A DNA stretch of 64,000 nucleotides from Callaeas wilsoni (lineage: Eukaryota; Chordata; Aves; Passeriformes; Callaeidae): assembly GCA_013398955.1 (NCBI GenBank), contig VWPU01017866.1, forward strand, positions 1 to 64,000. The letters are read 5' to 3'. The translations under genes and the position numbers were made by a program. Under the pieces are notes generated by a model. The model worked only from the letters and a program-made list of their open reading frames with translations. It searched no databases and was not told the DNA's origin. This document shows, in pieces, positions 1 through 10,166 of this stretch; within the stretch, counting starts at the first letter, position 1; each line of letters begins with the position of its first letter.

Positions 1-352
1 CAGCACAGTCCGTGTCGGGACAGCAATGCTGGCAGGCCCAGCTCCACGCACAGCACAGGCTCACCTCACACAGCACACCCACCACATAACCTCGGGCCTC
101 GTTTGCATTTTGGCTGGAAAGAGCAAGCAGCATTCAGTTCAATCAGAAATGAAAGCAGAGCCCATTCTAACAAACGGGGAGATAAAGAGCCCCGGTTCTC
201 CTCTTGGACACGATCACAGCTCCTCTTAGGACCAAGCAGAGCTGCGAGTGCACAAGACAGGAAGAGGGCTCTTGGAGAACAGAAGAACCTGCTTTAAGGA
301 CATGACACAGAGCTACAACAACAAGGAGAGAGAGAAGTAGAAAGAGACATAC
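1..352 (-). other. NRG2: NRG2 intron downstream of the beta-type exon (partial)
   Basis: This is intronic sequence after the GTATGT donor at 352. I searched the minus strand for the juxtamembrane/transmembrane exon expected next and saw no hydrophobic segment with an acceptor in the right phase. The short open frames on both strands have no recognisable motifs. Confidence 0.8.
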
Positions 353-411
353 TGGAGAAGCTGACCATTGCGAAATGCTGACACCGGTCTCCTGTGAATT
401 CGATCGGACAC
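353..411 (-). CDS. NRG2: NRG2 alternative exon, beta-type EGF third loop
   Basis: This 59-nt exon has its acceptor at 413-412, preceded by a long U/C-rich stretch and ending CCGGTAG. Its donor is GTATGT (352-347). It enters in phase 2 and leaves in phase 1, with 19 full codons. The translation CPIEFTGDRC (cysteines 5 and 6, same eight-residue spacing) is followed by QHFAMVSFS. It resembles the NRG1-beta third loop (CPNEFTGDRCQNYVMASF) and the mammalian NRG2 beta form as I remember it, with several substitutions. It is 18 nt shorter than the alpha-type exon and lies only 244 nt downstream of it. Read-through past its donor stays open for about 19 codons to a TAA at 296-294, so a short secreted tail is possible in principle but unsupported. 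The downstream exon encoding the transmembrane region is outside the window. Confidence 0.95.
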
Positions 412-655
412 CTACCGGAAGAAAGAAAACCAGAAAGAGAGAAACAAGATAGCAAAATGACACCCAAACAGGCTGAAGTGAGGCCCCTTCTGATCCCTTC
501 CACGGCTCCTATCTGTCTGCTTTCAGCCTTCACCCTTACCTGCAGCCCTAAGCCCTACCCAAAGCTGACATCATCCCTGACTAGACCACTCTACATCCAC
601 CGCTGTGCCCGGGAGGTTTTAAGTAGTGTGGTGCATTTTTTGTCTTCAAACATAC
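412..655 (-). other. NRG2: Short 244-nt intron between the alternative EGF exons
   Basis: The intron is bounded by the alpha-type donor (655) and the beta-type acceptor (412). Joining its two flanking exons would shift the downstream frame, so it is normally part of a longer excised segment. The last about 40 nt before the acceptor are U/C-rich. Nothing else is recognisable. Confidence 0.85.
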
Positions 656-732
656 TTTGCTTAGGATCTGGCATGTACAATCGCAAAGGCAGTTTCTCCA
701 AACATCTCTGTCCGAAGAATCCATTTGGACAT
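656..732 (-). CDS. NRG2: NRG2 alternative exon, alpha-type EGF third loop
   Basis: This 77-nt exon lies between an acceptor ending CCCCTCCAG (733) and a GTATGT donor (655-650). It enters in phase 2 and leaves in phase 1, with 25 full codons. Its translation begins CPNGFFGQRC (EGF cysteines 5 and 6, eight residues between them) and continues LEKLPLRLYMPDPKQ towards the membrane. The peptide matches the mammalian NRG2 alpha-type sequence as I remember it without a difference. It corresponds to the NRG1-alpha third loop (ending around RCTENVPMKV). It shares entry and exit phase with the exon at 411-353, so either can be used, but using both would shift the frame of the next exon. The third-loop choice is known in neuregulins to change ErbB receptor affinity. 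Its donor differs from the GTAAGT of the upstream exons. Confidence 0.96.
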
Positions 733-2100
733 CTGGAGGGGAAAAGGGGAGAAATCACAGAACATGTCTGGCACAGTTCTTGAGGCTAAGGTCAGAAATA
801 AAAAGTGCATTGTGATGAATGGAAAAAATAAAGGCTTTACACGCGTGTTTACTCTTTGCTTTGCTTTAACCAGGCACCTGCAATATCAGTGTTCCAGCTC
901 TGGTTTAGGCCTGGGGCTTCAAGCAGGCAGCCAAACCCCTCCTGTTCTGTCCTGCTCTGCCTGCCTCCTTCCTTCTCACCTGCTAGGAGCACCAGCTGGC
1001 AGGAAGACTGAGATGGGCTGGATGCTACTTTCAGAGACTCTGCGGAGCTGCTCTGTAGACTGGCAAGAGGCACCACAAAGCAGTGAGCAGCTGCTCAGGC
1101 GACAGCGAGCGTTGGGTGTGGAAAGCGTCTCCCCGTTATGACCCCAGAAGTACCCACGGGGTGTTCACAGGGTGGTTAGAGAGAAAGCACGTGCAGAGCC
1201 TCTGTGTTAACAGAGAGGAAGGGACAGAGAAGAAAGCTGAGCTGAAGGGGTCTCACGTGCTGTCCTATGTGAGGGTCTCTCAGGCTGTCCTGGCCTAGGT
1301 CACCTGATGGGCCAGGATGTGCCAGCTCGTGGGCACCAGTTACACATTCACATGCTGCTCAGGTGGCAGGGAAGGTGCCTTGCAGTTGAGGGCCACCAGG
1401 CATTGGCACCAGCCCGTGAGTGGCTCCCCAGAGCACTCCCCAGCTGAGCCAGGTCTGGGGAGCACGAGGACATGGGCAGGGGCGCAGCAGGAGCTGCAGA
1501 ACCACCAAGGGTGAGCAGCACCTGTGCGCTCTGCATTATGGCCCACTGCAGCTGCAGGTGAGCCTGGGAAGCGATGGGAGCCCAGCCTGGCATGGCCAAA
1601 CACTTCTCCCTCTGGCACTTGTCTCTGTCACTTCAGATCTTTTCTTCTGGGTATTCCTTGGGCAGTCCTGCACAGTATCCCTAGTTGTCTTGAAGTCCCA
1701 GCTCTCACCTCCCTGTCCCACAACTCACTCCCTCCCTTCTCAACAGACCTCTCTTTCCTCTGAATTTAAGAGTGCTTTATCTTTATAGCATTTTAACACT
1801 TGTTTTTCAACTTTTTATGAGCGGAGCTGCAGGCTCTGCACCTGGCACATGTCACACCTTCCTCGCTCTCAGATGCCACCCACAAGATCTAATTGTCCCA
1901 CAGTGATCTGCAAGTGGTCAACAAGGAAAGGACTGAAAGACACCTCAGTAAAACGCAGATGAATCAGAGGCCAAGTCTGATGTCAGTGGCTCAGGTCCTG
2001 GCCAGTCCACTGCAAAGGACAGCAAGAGGTTGGAGCAGCCACAGCACAGTGTCAGGTGACTGCTCCCAACCAGTGCATCTGGTGGGGTGGGGTGGGGCAA

Positions 2101-2190
2101 GTCCAAGTCCAGGTCCAGGTCCAGGTCCAGGTCCAGATCCAGGTCCAGGTCCAGGTCCAGGTCCAGGTCCAGGTCCAGGTCCAGGTCCAG
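2101..2190. repeat. Hexanucleotide tandem array (GTCCAG)n
   Basis: There are fifteen consecutive 6-nt units of GTCCAG with two single-base variants (GTCCAA first, ATCCAG at 2137-2142). A GGGGT-type stretch (2081-2097) lies directly upstream. Because the unit is two codons long it reads as Pro-Gly dipeptides in one frame of each strand, producing long but meaningless open frames. Likely polymorphic in length. Confidence 0.95.
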
Positions 2191-4379
2191 GCTCCATGCA
2201 GAAAACCTTGATTTTTAGTAGTTGTGCTTCATCATGGACATACACTGATACACTGGCTTTGGTACTCGACTTCTTGCTGGATTTCACTGCAGTTTGGGGA
2301 GTTGTGCAAAAAAAGGCCTGAGCTGTGCAAAAAAACCTGCTGCACCCTCACTGCCCATGACGAAATGTGGGCCAGCATCTGGGTTTTTGGGACCTGTGCT
2401 CACACCTCTAAGTGAGAGTGTGTTGGGCTATTTGTGCACCCCAAACTGCTCATGGAGAACTTTAGGGCATGGCTCTGCATGAGGCTGCACTGAGCTCTCC
2501 AGTCATACACTTCAGTTTCTCAGTATCCAGGTCACTTCTGAAACTGAAAACTGAGCTCCCTGGTCAGGCAAATATCTTTGAAAAACTGGCGCTTTTTTCT
2601 CATTTTTGGACATTCATCTTGGGGCACAGGAAAGGGAGATGTACCAGCCATACCAAGCCAGCCCAAGCGGTGACCATCAGACATGGGGCCTGCTGACCTT
2701 CCCTGCAATGAAGGAGAGGAAGCTGGTGCTGGGAAGTGAAGAAGATGCCCCATTGTCAGTCAAAAAGCACAAACCTGAGGCACTGGGTGGCACAGACTCT
2801 CAAAGACAGCCCCAGGGAAGCAGGACTGGAGAAACCCTTCAGAGACTGCACTGCAGTTTGAGCAAGGAGTCCAAAAAAGAAGGTGTCTTCCCAACCCTTT
2901 TTGAAGTTCATTCATCACCTCTGACGGAGTCAGGAACTTATTGACAGAGTTTTAACCCCATTTTCATGTTCTTCTAGGGAATCCAGTTTAGCTTGCAACG
3001 TGCTTCCCATCTGTCTGGGATCTGAGATTTCTTGGGCTTTGTGAACACACTGAAGGGCCTCAAAGGTGCTGCTGAATGAAGCAATTGTCCCTCTCACCCC
3101 AAAAAGAGGTGTTTTGTCAGAAAGGAGCTAAAACTATCTCAGGTGCACATCTGCAAGAGGTCAGCCAAGGCTGGAACTCCAGTGTGACTAAGGCTGCATG
3201 CCATTAAGGAAAGACCGAAAATTCTGGGAAAACTGGCGGAAGGAAATAAAAGCCCAGAGAAAGGAATTGGTAAGAAGTGAAAAAGCAAAACAAAAAGGTG
3301 TCAGAGAGGCTTTGATGCCATGACAGCTACCATATAGCCCATCTTCAGATCCCTGCAGTCAGCCGAGCGTGGGTGGGGAGAAGAGCTCTCTAGACAGAAG
3401 GCAGTAGACAACTGTCTTCTCTGTGTCTAGGACAGCTCAGGCTTTTCATCTTTAGTTACTCAGTGAATCAGCACAGAGAGAAGTGAAAGAAAAAAAGCCC
3501 CCCTGAGCAGGAGCACCTTCTGTCACCTCCCAAGCTTGGGTACAAGCTGTCAAGACACAATGTGCCACCCTGGCATACCTGGGCTCTGGCTTGTCATAAG
3601 CAAGGCTGCAGGCAGAAGCAGTGACCAGAACACCGTTGAGAGCACACAGTGCTTTTGTTTCCTTTTTTAAAATCTGTCTCTAACTTCTAGGCTGCTGAAG
3701 ATGATTTATTATTTATTACTGTGGCCCCAGATGTGATTTCAGGGAAAGAAGTTTCCAGCGTGCTTGGCACATGAGTCTCCCAGTCTGGACAGGAGGAGCA
3801 GTGGAGATCATCCCTTCTGCATTAAAATCTGCTGCCTGTGGTAAGGGCAGCCCTTCTGCAGTGAGTGATAGACCTGAAAGTTAAGGCTCACTGAAGTTGA
3901 GAGCTGTGAGCTGATCTTTCATCATGGCATCCTTCTTCATGCATGTTTGACTCGAGGTTCTGCCTGGCTGTCCCAGCAAAACCGAGTCCCTCCTTCTTCG
4001 GAAAACTCTTGCAGGGACTATGAAGATGGTGGACTTTCCTGCAAATACCACCTTTGGACTTTAAGGTGCATTCACAGAGACCCAGTGGGTCTCTCCCCAA
4101 AGGCCAAGGGAAGTGGACAAGGGTGTGTCTGTAGGAACAGCCCTGGGGAAGGACAAGGCTGCACCAACCTCCTGCAGACAGCACCTTGTCCCCTCTCTAG
4201 TTCGAGTGGAGACTCCCAAAACTGCCCTTGCTTAACTCCACCTCTCCGTGTCTAATTGCTACCTCTGAAAATTACTTGCAAATGCCATTGATAAAACTGG
4301 TCAGGGATTTTTCTGTCCGGATTCTGTTTTCTATTATTGCTGGAAAATGTCCAATTCTTTTCGTTTTGACCTTAAGACC

Positions 4380-4397
4380 TTTTTTTTTTTTTTTTTT
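4380..4397. repeat. Poly-T run
   Basis: This is a run of about 18 T. No retrotransposon body or target duplication is recognisable beside it. Confidence 0.9.
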
Positions 4398-5152
4398 AAC
4401 CCCATTTTGAAAACATCCACAAAATTCTGCTCTTGGGTTCAGGATGAATTGCGGTGAGGTATTTACATGGTAACAAAAATGCAGTAAGATGATCAGTCAA
4501 ATAAAGCATCTCAAAAAGTACAAACCAAAATAGTTTGAATGACTCATTTCTATGATGTTTGCTGGGCACTTAATTCTGAAAATTGGGGAACTTTGACATT
4601 TTGCCCTGTATCAGGGCAGGACAATAATTATTGTTCATTATTATTTGTTACTATTTATACATTATCATAGTGTTCCTGCTGGAAGCAAAACTTTTTCTGT
4701 CCAGCTGTTGCTCTAAATCTTGCAAGGGTTGGCACATTTCCTTTGCACCCCCAGATCTGAATTAAAATATGCCAAATTAGGTAGCTCTCATAAAGCAATC
4801 CATGCTAGAGAAGAATGTGAATGAGCAGGTGCTTCGAAATAATGCGATAAAGGCAAGCCGTAGCAGGAGGACACAATGCACTGAAGTAAGCAAATGGAAA
4901 AAAAATGTTTCAAGCACGGTGCTTTTTTTGTGGGAAGGGCTGAAAAAGAAGACAGTTCTGTCATTGTCCCCTGACCAGTCCCAGATGATCAGGCTCTGGA
5001 GAGCCGCAAAAGGCTGGACTCCACAAAATCACTGATGGGAAGAAAAGAAAGCAACCAGAATAAATGCAAAGGCCTTCTCCAGAGCAGCTAATCAAGGCAT
5101 GTTTGCTGCAGAGTGGAGTCCAAACCTCAGGGACATCCACTGCTGGGCTCAG

Positions 5153-5212
5153 TGACGGCAACGGCGCGGCTGCGGCCGCAGGATCTGCGTCGCTGCCTTC
5201 ACGGAGCCTTTG
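5153..5212. promoter_or_regulatory. Small CpG-dense patch in intron
   Basis: About ten CpG dinucleotides fall within 60 nt, including GCGCGG and CGGCCGC, in otherwise CpG-poor surroundings. It is too small for a classical CpG island. It lies inside the longest plus-strand open frame (5064-5690), which has no recognisable domain. It could be a minor promoter, a regulatory element, or the remnant of a GC-rich inserted sequence; the sequence alone does not decide. Confidence 0.3.
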
Positions 5213-8200
5213 CTGTTGCAGGATCGGCTTCCACACTCTGATGGGCCTCAGGGGTCTGATACAGTTACAGTGCACTGCACAGGATGCACAGACGGGCCAC
5301 TTGAACCTGAAAAGGTACCTGATCTCGTCACCCAAGATAAACAGCACGCGAAACCCGAGGAACGAGTCCTGGCTGGTTCAGGGGATTTGGAACAGGATGT
5401 GGAGATTTTCACCCCTAGCTCTTCATTTCCAAGGACGTTGCAACACCTCCCCACAGAACTGCTCGTACATCTGTGGCACAGTGACGTCCTTGTGGCTGTG
5501 CAGTGAGCAGCTCGTGCTGACCAAGTGCCACTGGGAGGGGTGGGACAGCTCCGGACGCCGCAGGGCAGCTGAGCAAACAGTGCTGCCAGGAGGACCACGG
5601 CCGTTCAGGATCCCGGTGATGGTCACCCCTTTGGATGGTGCTCTGGGAAAGCACAGGGGAGCTGGCAGTGTGGCCAACCCTTCAGAGTGATCTTTCTCTT
5701 TCCTGGGAAAATCTGCAGGAAACAATATACTTGGAGGAGGTGAACATGTGATTTTGAAAATTGCTGACTTGTATTCATCAATTAATTTTAAAACTATCTT
5801 ATCTTTCCTTCTTTTGCTTTGTTTTGTTTTTTATTGTCTTCTTGACTTTCACTTTTTGCCTGAGGCTCTCCAGGCTTTTGACCTCCCTCCCTCACGTAAG
5901 GCAGAGCTGTCACCCCAAACCCAGAGAGTCTGTCTGTCAACATTTGTAAATCCTCCAGCCTGATTCTTGTGAGCACCAGTGGTCCAACATGACGTGGGGG
6001 TGTTGCTCTGATCCCACACAAGATCCTGGCCCAGGGCAGATCACTTTGATTCCACTGGCCACACAAAAGAGACATGAGGAGCGTTTTAGTGGGCAGAGAA
6101 GGCTCTGCAGTGATGAGACCTGACTCGCTTGCTTTGTTTGGCTGGGAAGAGCCCAACTGTACCTGATGTGTGCCAAGCCCTAACTGGGAAAAAGAGCATT
6201 TCTGCTCTTTGGATAGCACAGCCCTGTGGGGCACCCAGCAATAAAAGATTGGAGCAGCCTCCAAGTGCTCTGAGTTGTGCCAAGGACTCAATGGGCTCCA
6301 GGATGGAGGCAGATCCAAGAGCAGAGGCTGCCAGTCATCCCAACACTGTGTTTGGACACAACAAACCAGGCACCACTGTTGTGTGTCCCAGCCCAGCTCA
6401 GGGCCTGGAGATTTGCTTGTGTGCATCCCCTTTGTGGCACCTCAATGTGCTCTACTCAAACCTGTTGCTGTCCTGCCAGTCCAGCTCCTAAAGGCCTCTC
6501 TGAGCAAAATGGTCTGGAGAAGGGTCGAGAAGTTCTTCCTGTCAAGAGCCTGGGGCTTTTTCATTTACAAGGGCTGCCAAGTCAGTTCTGTCTTTGTGTG
6601 GCCCAGTCACTTCCCAGGTTTATGTGGAAAGTCTGCAGAATATTTGAGGCAGATCCCACTTCTCCCATCTAACTTCCTGGTGGTCTGTTTGCAGAGTCAG
6701 GATAAGAGCACAGATTGCTTTATATTCAGGTTTCCTTTGACACCAGCATGTGTAGAATTTACTTCAAATTAAGGACAAAACTATGGAAGAACACAATCCA
6801 GAAAGACACAATTTCTGGAACAGATCCAAGTCCATTCTGGGCTCTTCCTCAGTGAAGAAAATGCTTTGTCCAAGGTCTAGCTGAAGTGTATTAAAAAGGG
6901 AGGGAGGAAGTGGGATTACAAGCAAATACTTTGTTCCTCAGGATTTAAAAGACCAAGAGGAACACGTTTCTGGGAAGCCTGTTATAAAATAATAATAAAA
7001 GGCCAGCTGCCAATTTAGGCGATATTTGCAGCAAATCGAGCATGAACCACATCAGGAGAAGAAATTATTTGAGAACTCATCTGCTGTTTTTGGTCCAGAC
7101 TGCCAGGGGGAACATCTACAGGAAGGATTTCCTGTGCTTCTGGACAGCTGCAAGAATGGAACCCACTCCAGGAAGCCGATCACAGGATGGTGGCAGGCAG
7201 TGAGCAAGAACACTCTAAAATTCTGGTAGCTGGTATTGGAAAGGCTGGTAACATCACATGGGTGCTGAGGAGGTAGAATGCCCTGGAGCATTCAGTGAAG
7301 GAGGGCTGCAAGCTGGCACAGGGGGTCAGAAGGTCCCCCCAAGGCCCTGCTGACTCTGATTGGAAGAGTGACATGGAAACAGCACATGGACACGTGTTGT
7401 TCCTGGCTGGAGCTGCTCACGTGGCTCTTGTTGGTCTCCAAAGCATTTGAAGAGGTTGTGAGCAGAACCTACTGATCTCTTCCATGCTCCTGGCTCAGAG
7501 GCACAGTGAGGCTGGAGGGTTGCAGAGATCAGAAATGAAGGTCAAAGCCTGTATCTTTGCCTCCTCTCCTTTCTCCTCCTTCCTCCTCCTGCATCTTTCA
7601 CAAACCACAGCAGCAGATCTCCTATCTTGGTGCAATGAGGAAGCTGTGGAGCGTCAGCTCTTTGTTCACAGGCAAAGGTGAAGTCTGTTTACTCATCAGC
7701 ATCTTCCCCAAGAACCACCCTTGTCATTGGAAGAGCCATTTTATGGCAAACACTGTTCAGTTCAAATGCTTCTGCATTCACCAATAATTATTATCCTCCA
7801 GAATCCAGAAACTCTAAAACAACACCACTTCAAAAGCCAGGTTTTCTTATCTTCAGTCTGTGATTTAATGATAAAAACACCCAAGGAGAATGAACATCCA
7901 AAGATCTCCTCAAGCAGTGAGATCAGAAGTGACTGTGCTGTGTGGAAGGTACTCGAGTCCCCCCAGGTTTCTGTGAACGTGGAGCCACCTTTCCTGGCAG
8001 ATGAGCAGTGACAGTGCAGACCTTCCCAGCACCTCCTTCTGGGTAACACTTTCCTGCCCTTCCACACACTCAATTCCCGTCTGATTTTAGCAATTGGCAC
8101 CTTGGAACTCATTAGAAAAGGGTATCATTTTACCATCTGCAAGTGAGGAATTCAGGCTTTCAGATGATATGAAATAATTAGGTCTGTTTTGTGTGGCACA

Positions 8201-10045
8201 TAAAATCTTAATGGAATCTATCACTAGGCATTCCCTCTGTTCATCAGCTGTCAGAGCAGCTCGGTTGGAAGGTAGGCTGTTTCTTCATGAGGCTGGAATT
8301 ACTTTGGTTAAAACAATCTATCTGCTGAAGATATTTGACAACAGTATCCTTCATTAGGAAAAAGTGATCTTTATGCATGCTAGGAGTTTGGGTAACTCTT
8401 GCTGTAATTAGAAATTGATCCGATTTGGATCTTGATCTGGATTTAAGTTCTTCCCAAAAGAAATAGCCTTGAAATCTACGGTTCTGCCATGACCACATTG
8501 CTTACAGACAGAGATGTTGATTCACACACTCCTCCAGACTTCAAGGGTTCAGCCCTTCCCAGAATGGAAAGACTGGAACTGCTGGGGCTTCCTGGGCTAC
8601 AGCTACACCAGAATAGTGGCTGGGGCTTTGATCAGTCATATGGGGCTTCCCCCGTGTTTCCTGCAGGGAACACTGACAAGATGAGCCCACGGTGCCACCA
8701 AGAAGCCAACGGCAGAGACAACTACACTAAAGCACAGGGCAGGGGTGGGAAAGGGCTGCTCCCACTCCACACACATGGGAAACGTGGAAGCCACAGCTTC
8801 TGGTTTCTGTCCTACCCAGCTTTTTCTGTGTCTAAGGGGCAATCTGGGAGAAGTGGGAGATGCTCCTTCCACCACAGCTGACCCTGCACTGGAAAGCACA
8901 AGAGCTCAGCAGGATATGTTTCCACATGGCCTTTGCTGCTGCTCCCTGCCAAAACAAAGGAGTACTGGGAGAAGGGAGGAGTTGTGCTCAGTGTGATCCA
9001 GCCCACAGGCTTTCCACGAGGGGTGAGGGTTCTGTTCAGGTGCATCCTCCAAAGCCTGAGGAGCTGAGGTACCTGATGAGCATCACGTCCTGCAGTGCTG
9101 CCGGGCTGACATCCACAGATGTAAATACCTTTGGCTGTGTGTCTCCACTGAGAGGTCTCTGGCTTCCAAAGGGAGAAAATTTTACCAGCTCTGGGCTTCT
9201 CCAAGCTGGGCAGTGATGCCTGGGTCACCAGGTGAGCTCAGAAGAGGATTCCATCATGGCCAGGGCACCACCTCCTGCTCACAATGCAGGAGCCAGGGGC
9301 AGGTACACGTGTGCTCTGGGTCCCTGCATCTCCAGCACTGGCAATCAGACTGCACAGCTTATCCACAGGCACTGTTAGGCTTGGGGGGTGAGGTGTGAGA
9401 TGCTGTTGGGCTTTCTGGCTGCGAACCAGGGGTGAAAAAGTCTCACATCCCATTCCACATCCCTCAGGCTGTGCAGCCTCACTTCCAACCCTTCGAAGCG
9501 GCTCGTTTTAAGGATAACTTAGTACGTGTCTCTGTTTTTTCTTGCAGGTTTGGAGGGGGAAACAAACATCCCACAGTGGCCACAAAGCTGAGGGTTAATC
9601 CTGAGCCCGTGAGACACAGGAGAGGCCAGGGGAAGGTCTCAGCAAGGGACCCCTCCAGTCACGGGGGAGGGAGGAGGCTGTGCCCTAGGAAAGTCCCCCT
9701 GACTGGAGAGCAGCACGGGTCAGCTCAGGGAGAGTAAAAGGGACCCAAATTTCCCTGAAGCTGCAGAGGAGAAAGGGGACAAAGGGAAAAGAAACAGCCA
9801 GGACAAACATATTCTTAGAGGGAGAAAAGCCAGGAGAAGTGAACAGTGACACGCACACAAAAAAGGAAAATAGGAATCCTTGTCCCCCACCTCTGCCTCT
9901 CTAGTGCCCCTTTCTGAACCTGCACAGCTCAAACTGCGATTGCCAGGATAATTTCAGAGCTCCCCCTACTCTGGCAGTTGCACAAAGATCTCCTCTCCCT
10001 CAGCCAAGAAATTTCCATATTGACACAAGAACTCCACTCACTTAC

Positions 10046-10166
10046 TTGCACGACAGCTGATTAATCCCCTCGATGTAGTAGCACACCCCTCCATTGACAC
10101 AATAGGACTTGGCTGTTTCGTTGCATTTTCTGGCATGCCCGGACCAGGAGGAGAGGGTTGTGGTTA
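10046..10166 (-). CDS. NRG2: NRG2 exon: common EGF exon (cysteines 1-4)
   Basis: This 121-nt exon has a strong pyrimidine-tract acceptor (TTTTCCCCTGCAG, ending at 10167) and a GTAAGTG donor (10045-10039). It enters in phase 1 and leaves in phase 2, with 39 full codons. After a Ser/Thr-rich lead (TTTLSSWSG) come EGF cysteines at codons 14, 22, 28 and 39 with spacings of 7, 5 and 10 residues, as in the neuregulin family. The motif CVNGGVCYYIEG is the A/B-loop receptor-contact region, and NET at codons 15-17 is an N-glycosylation sequon. Cysteines 5 and 6 must come from one of the two exons at 732-656 or 411-353. Unspliced read-through gives a TAA directly after the Lys codon, so retention of this intron would end the protein after cysteine 4, with an incomplete EGF fold. 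Confidence 0.97.

Larger units (their letters stand above)
733..10045 (-). other. NRG2: NRG2 intron between the common EGF exon and alpha-type exon
   Basis: This 9.3-kb intron contains a GGTCCA-type hexamer array (2101-2190), a T18 run near 4380-4397, and a small CpG-dense patch (5153-5212). The rest is unique sequence with scattered short open frames and no protein motif I recognise. No CR1 fragment is visible. The last 30 nt before the acceptor at 733 are strongly pyrimidine-rich. Confidence 0.8.

Noticed and set aside
294..352. Read-through of the beta-type exon into a short secreted tail
   Set aside because: The frame stays open for about 19 codons to a TAA, but the donor is usable and the tail is low-complexity Ser/Cys; no positive evidence for such an isoform.
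1893..2321. Open frame with Pro-Gly repeats (collagen-like appearance)
   Set aside because: The repeat is the translation of a GTCCAG hexamer array and appears on both strands, so it is a simple-sequence artefact.
5064..5690. Longest plus-strand open frame (208 codons) as a protein gene
   Set aside because: It has no recognisable domain, sits within a minus-strand gene's intron, and overlaps other long frames, as expected in GC-rich DNA with few stops. Kept only as a CpG-cluster remark.
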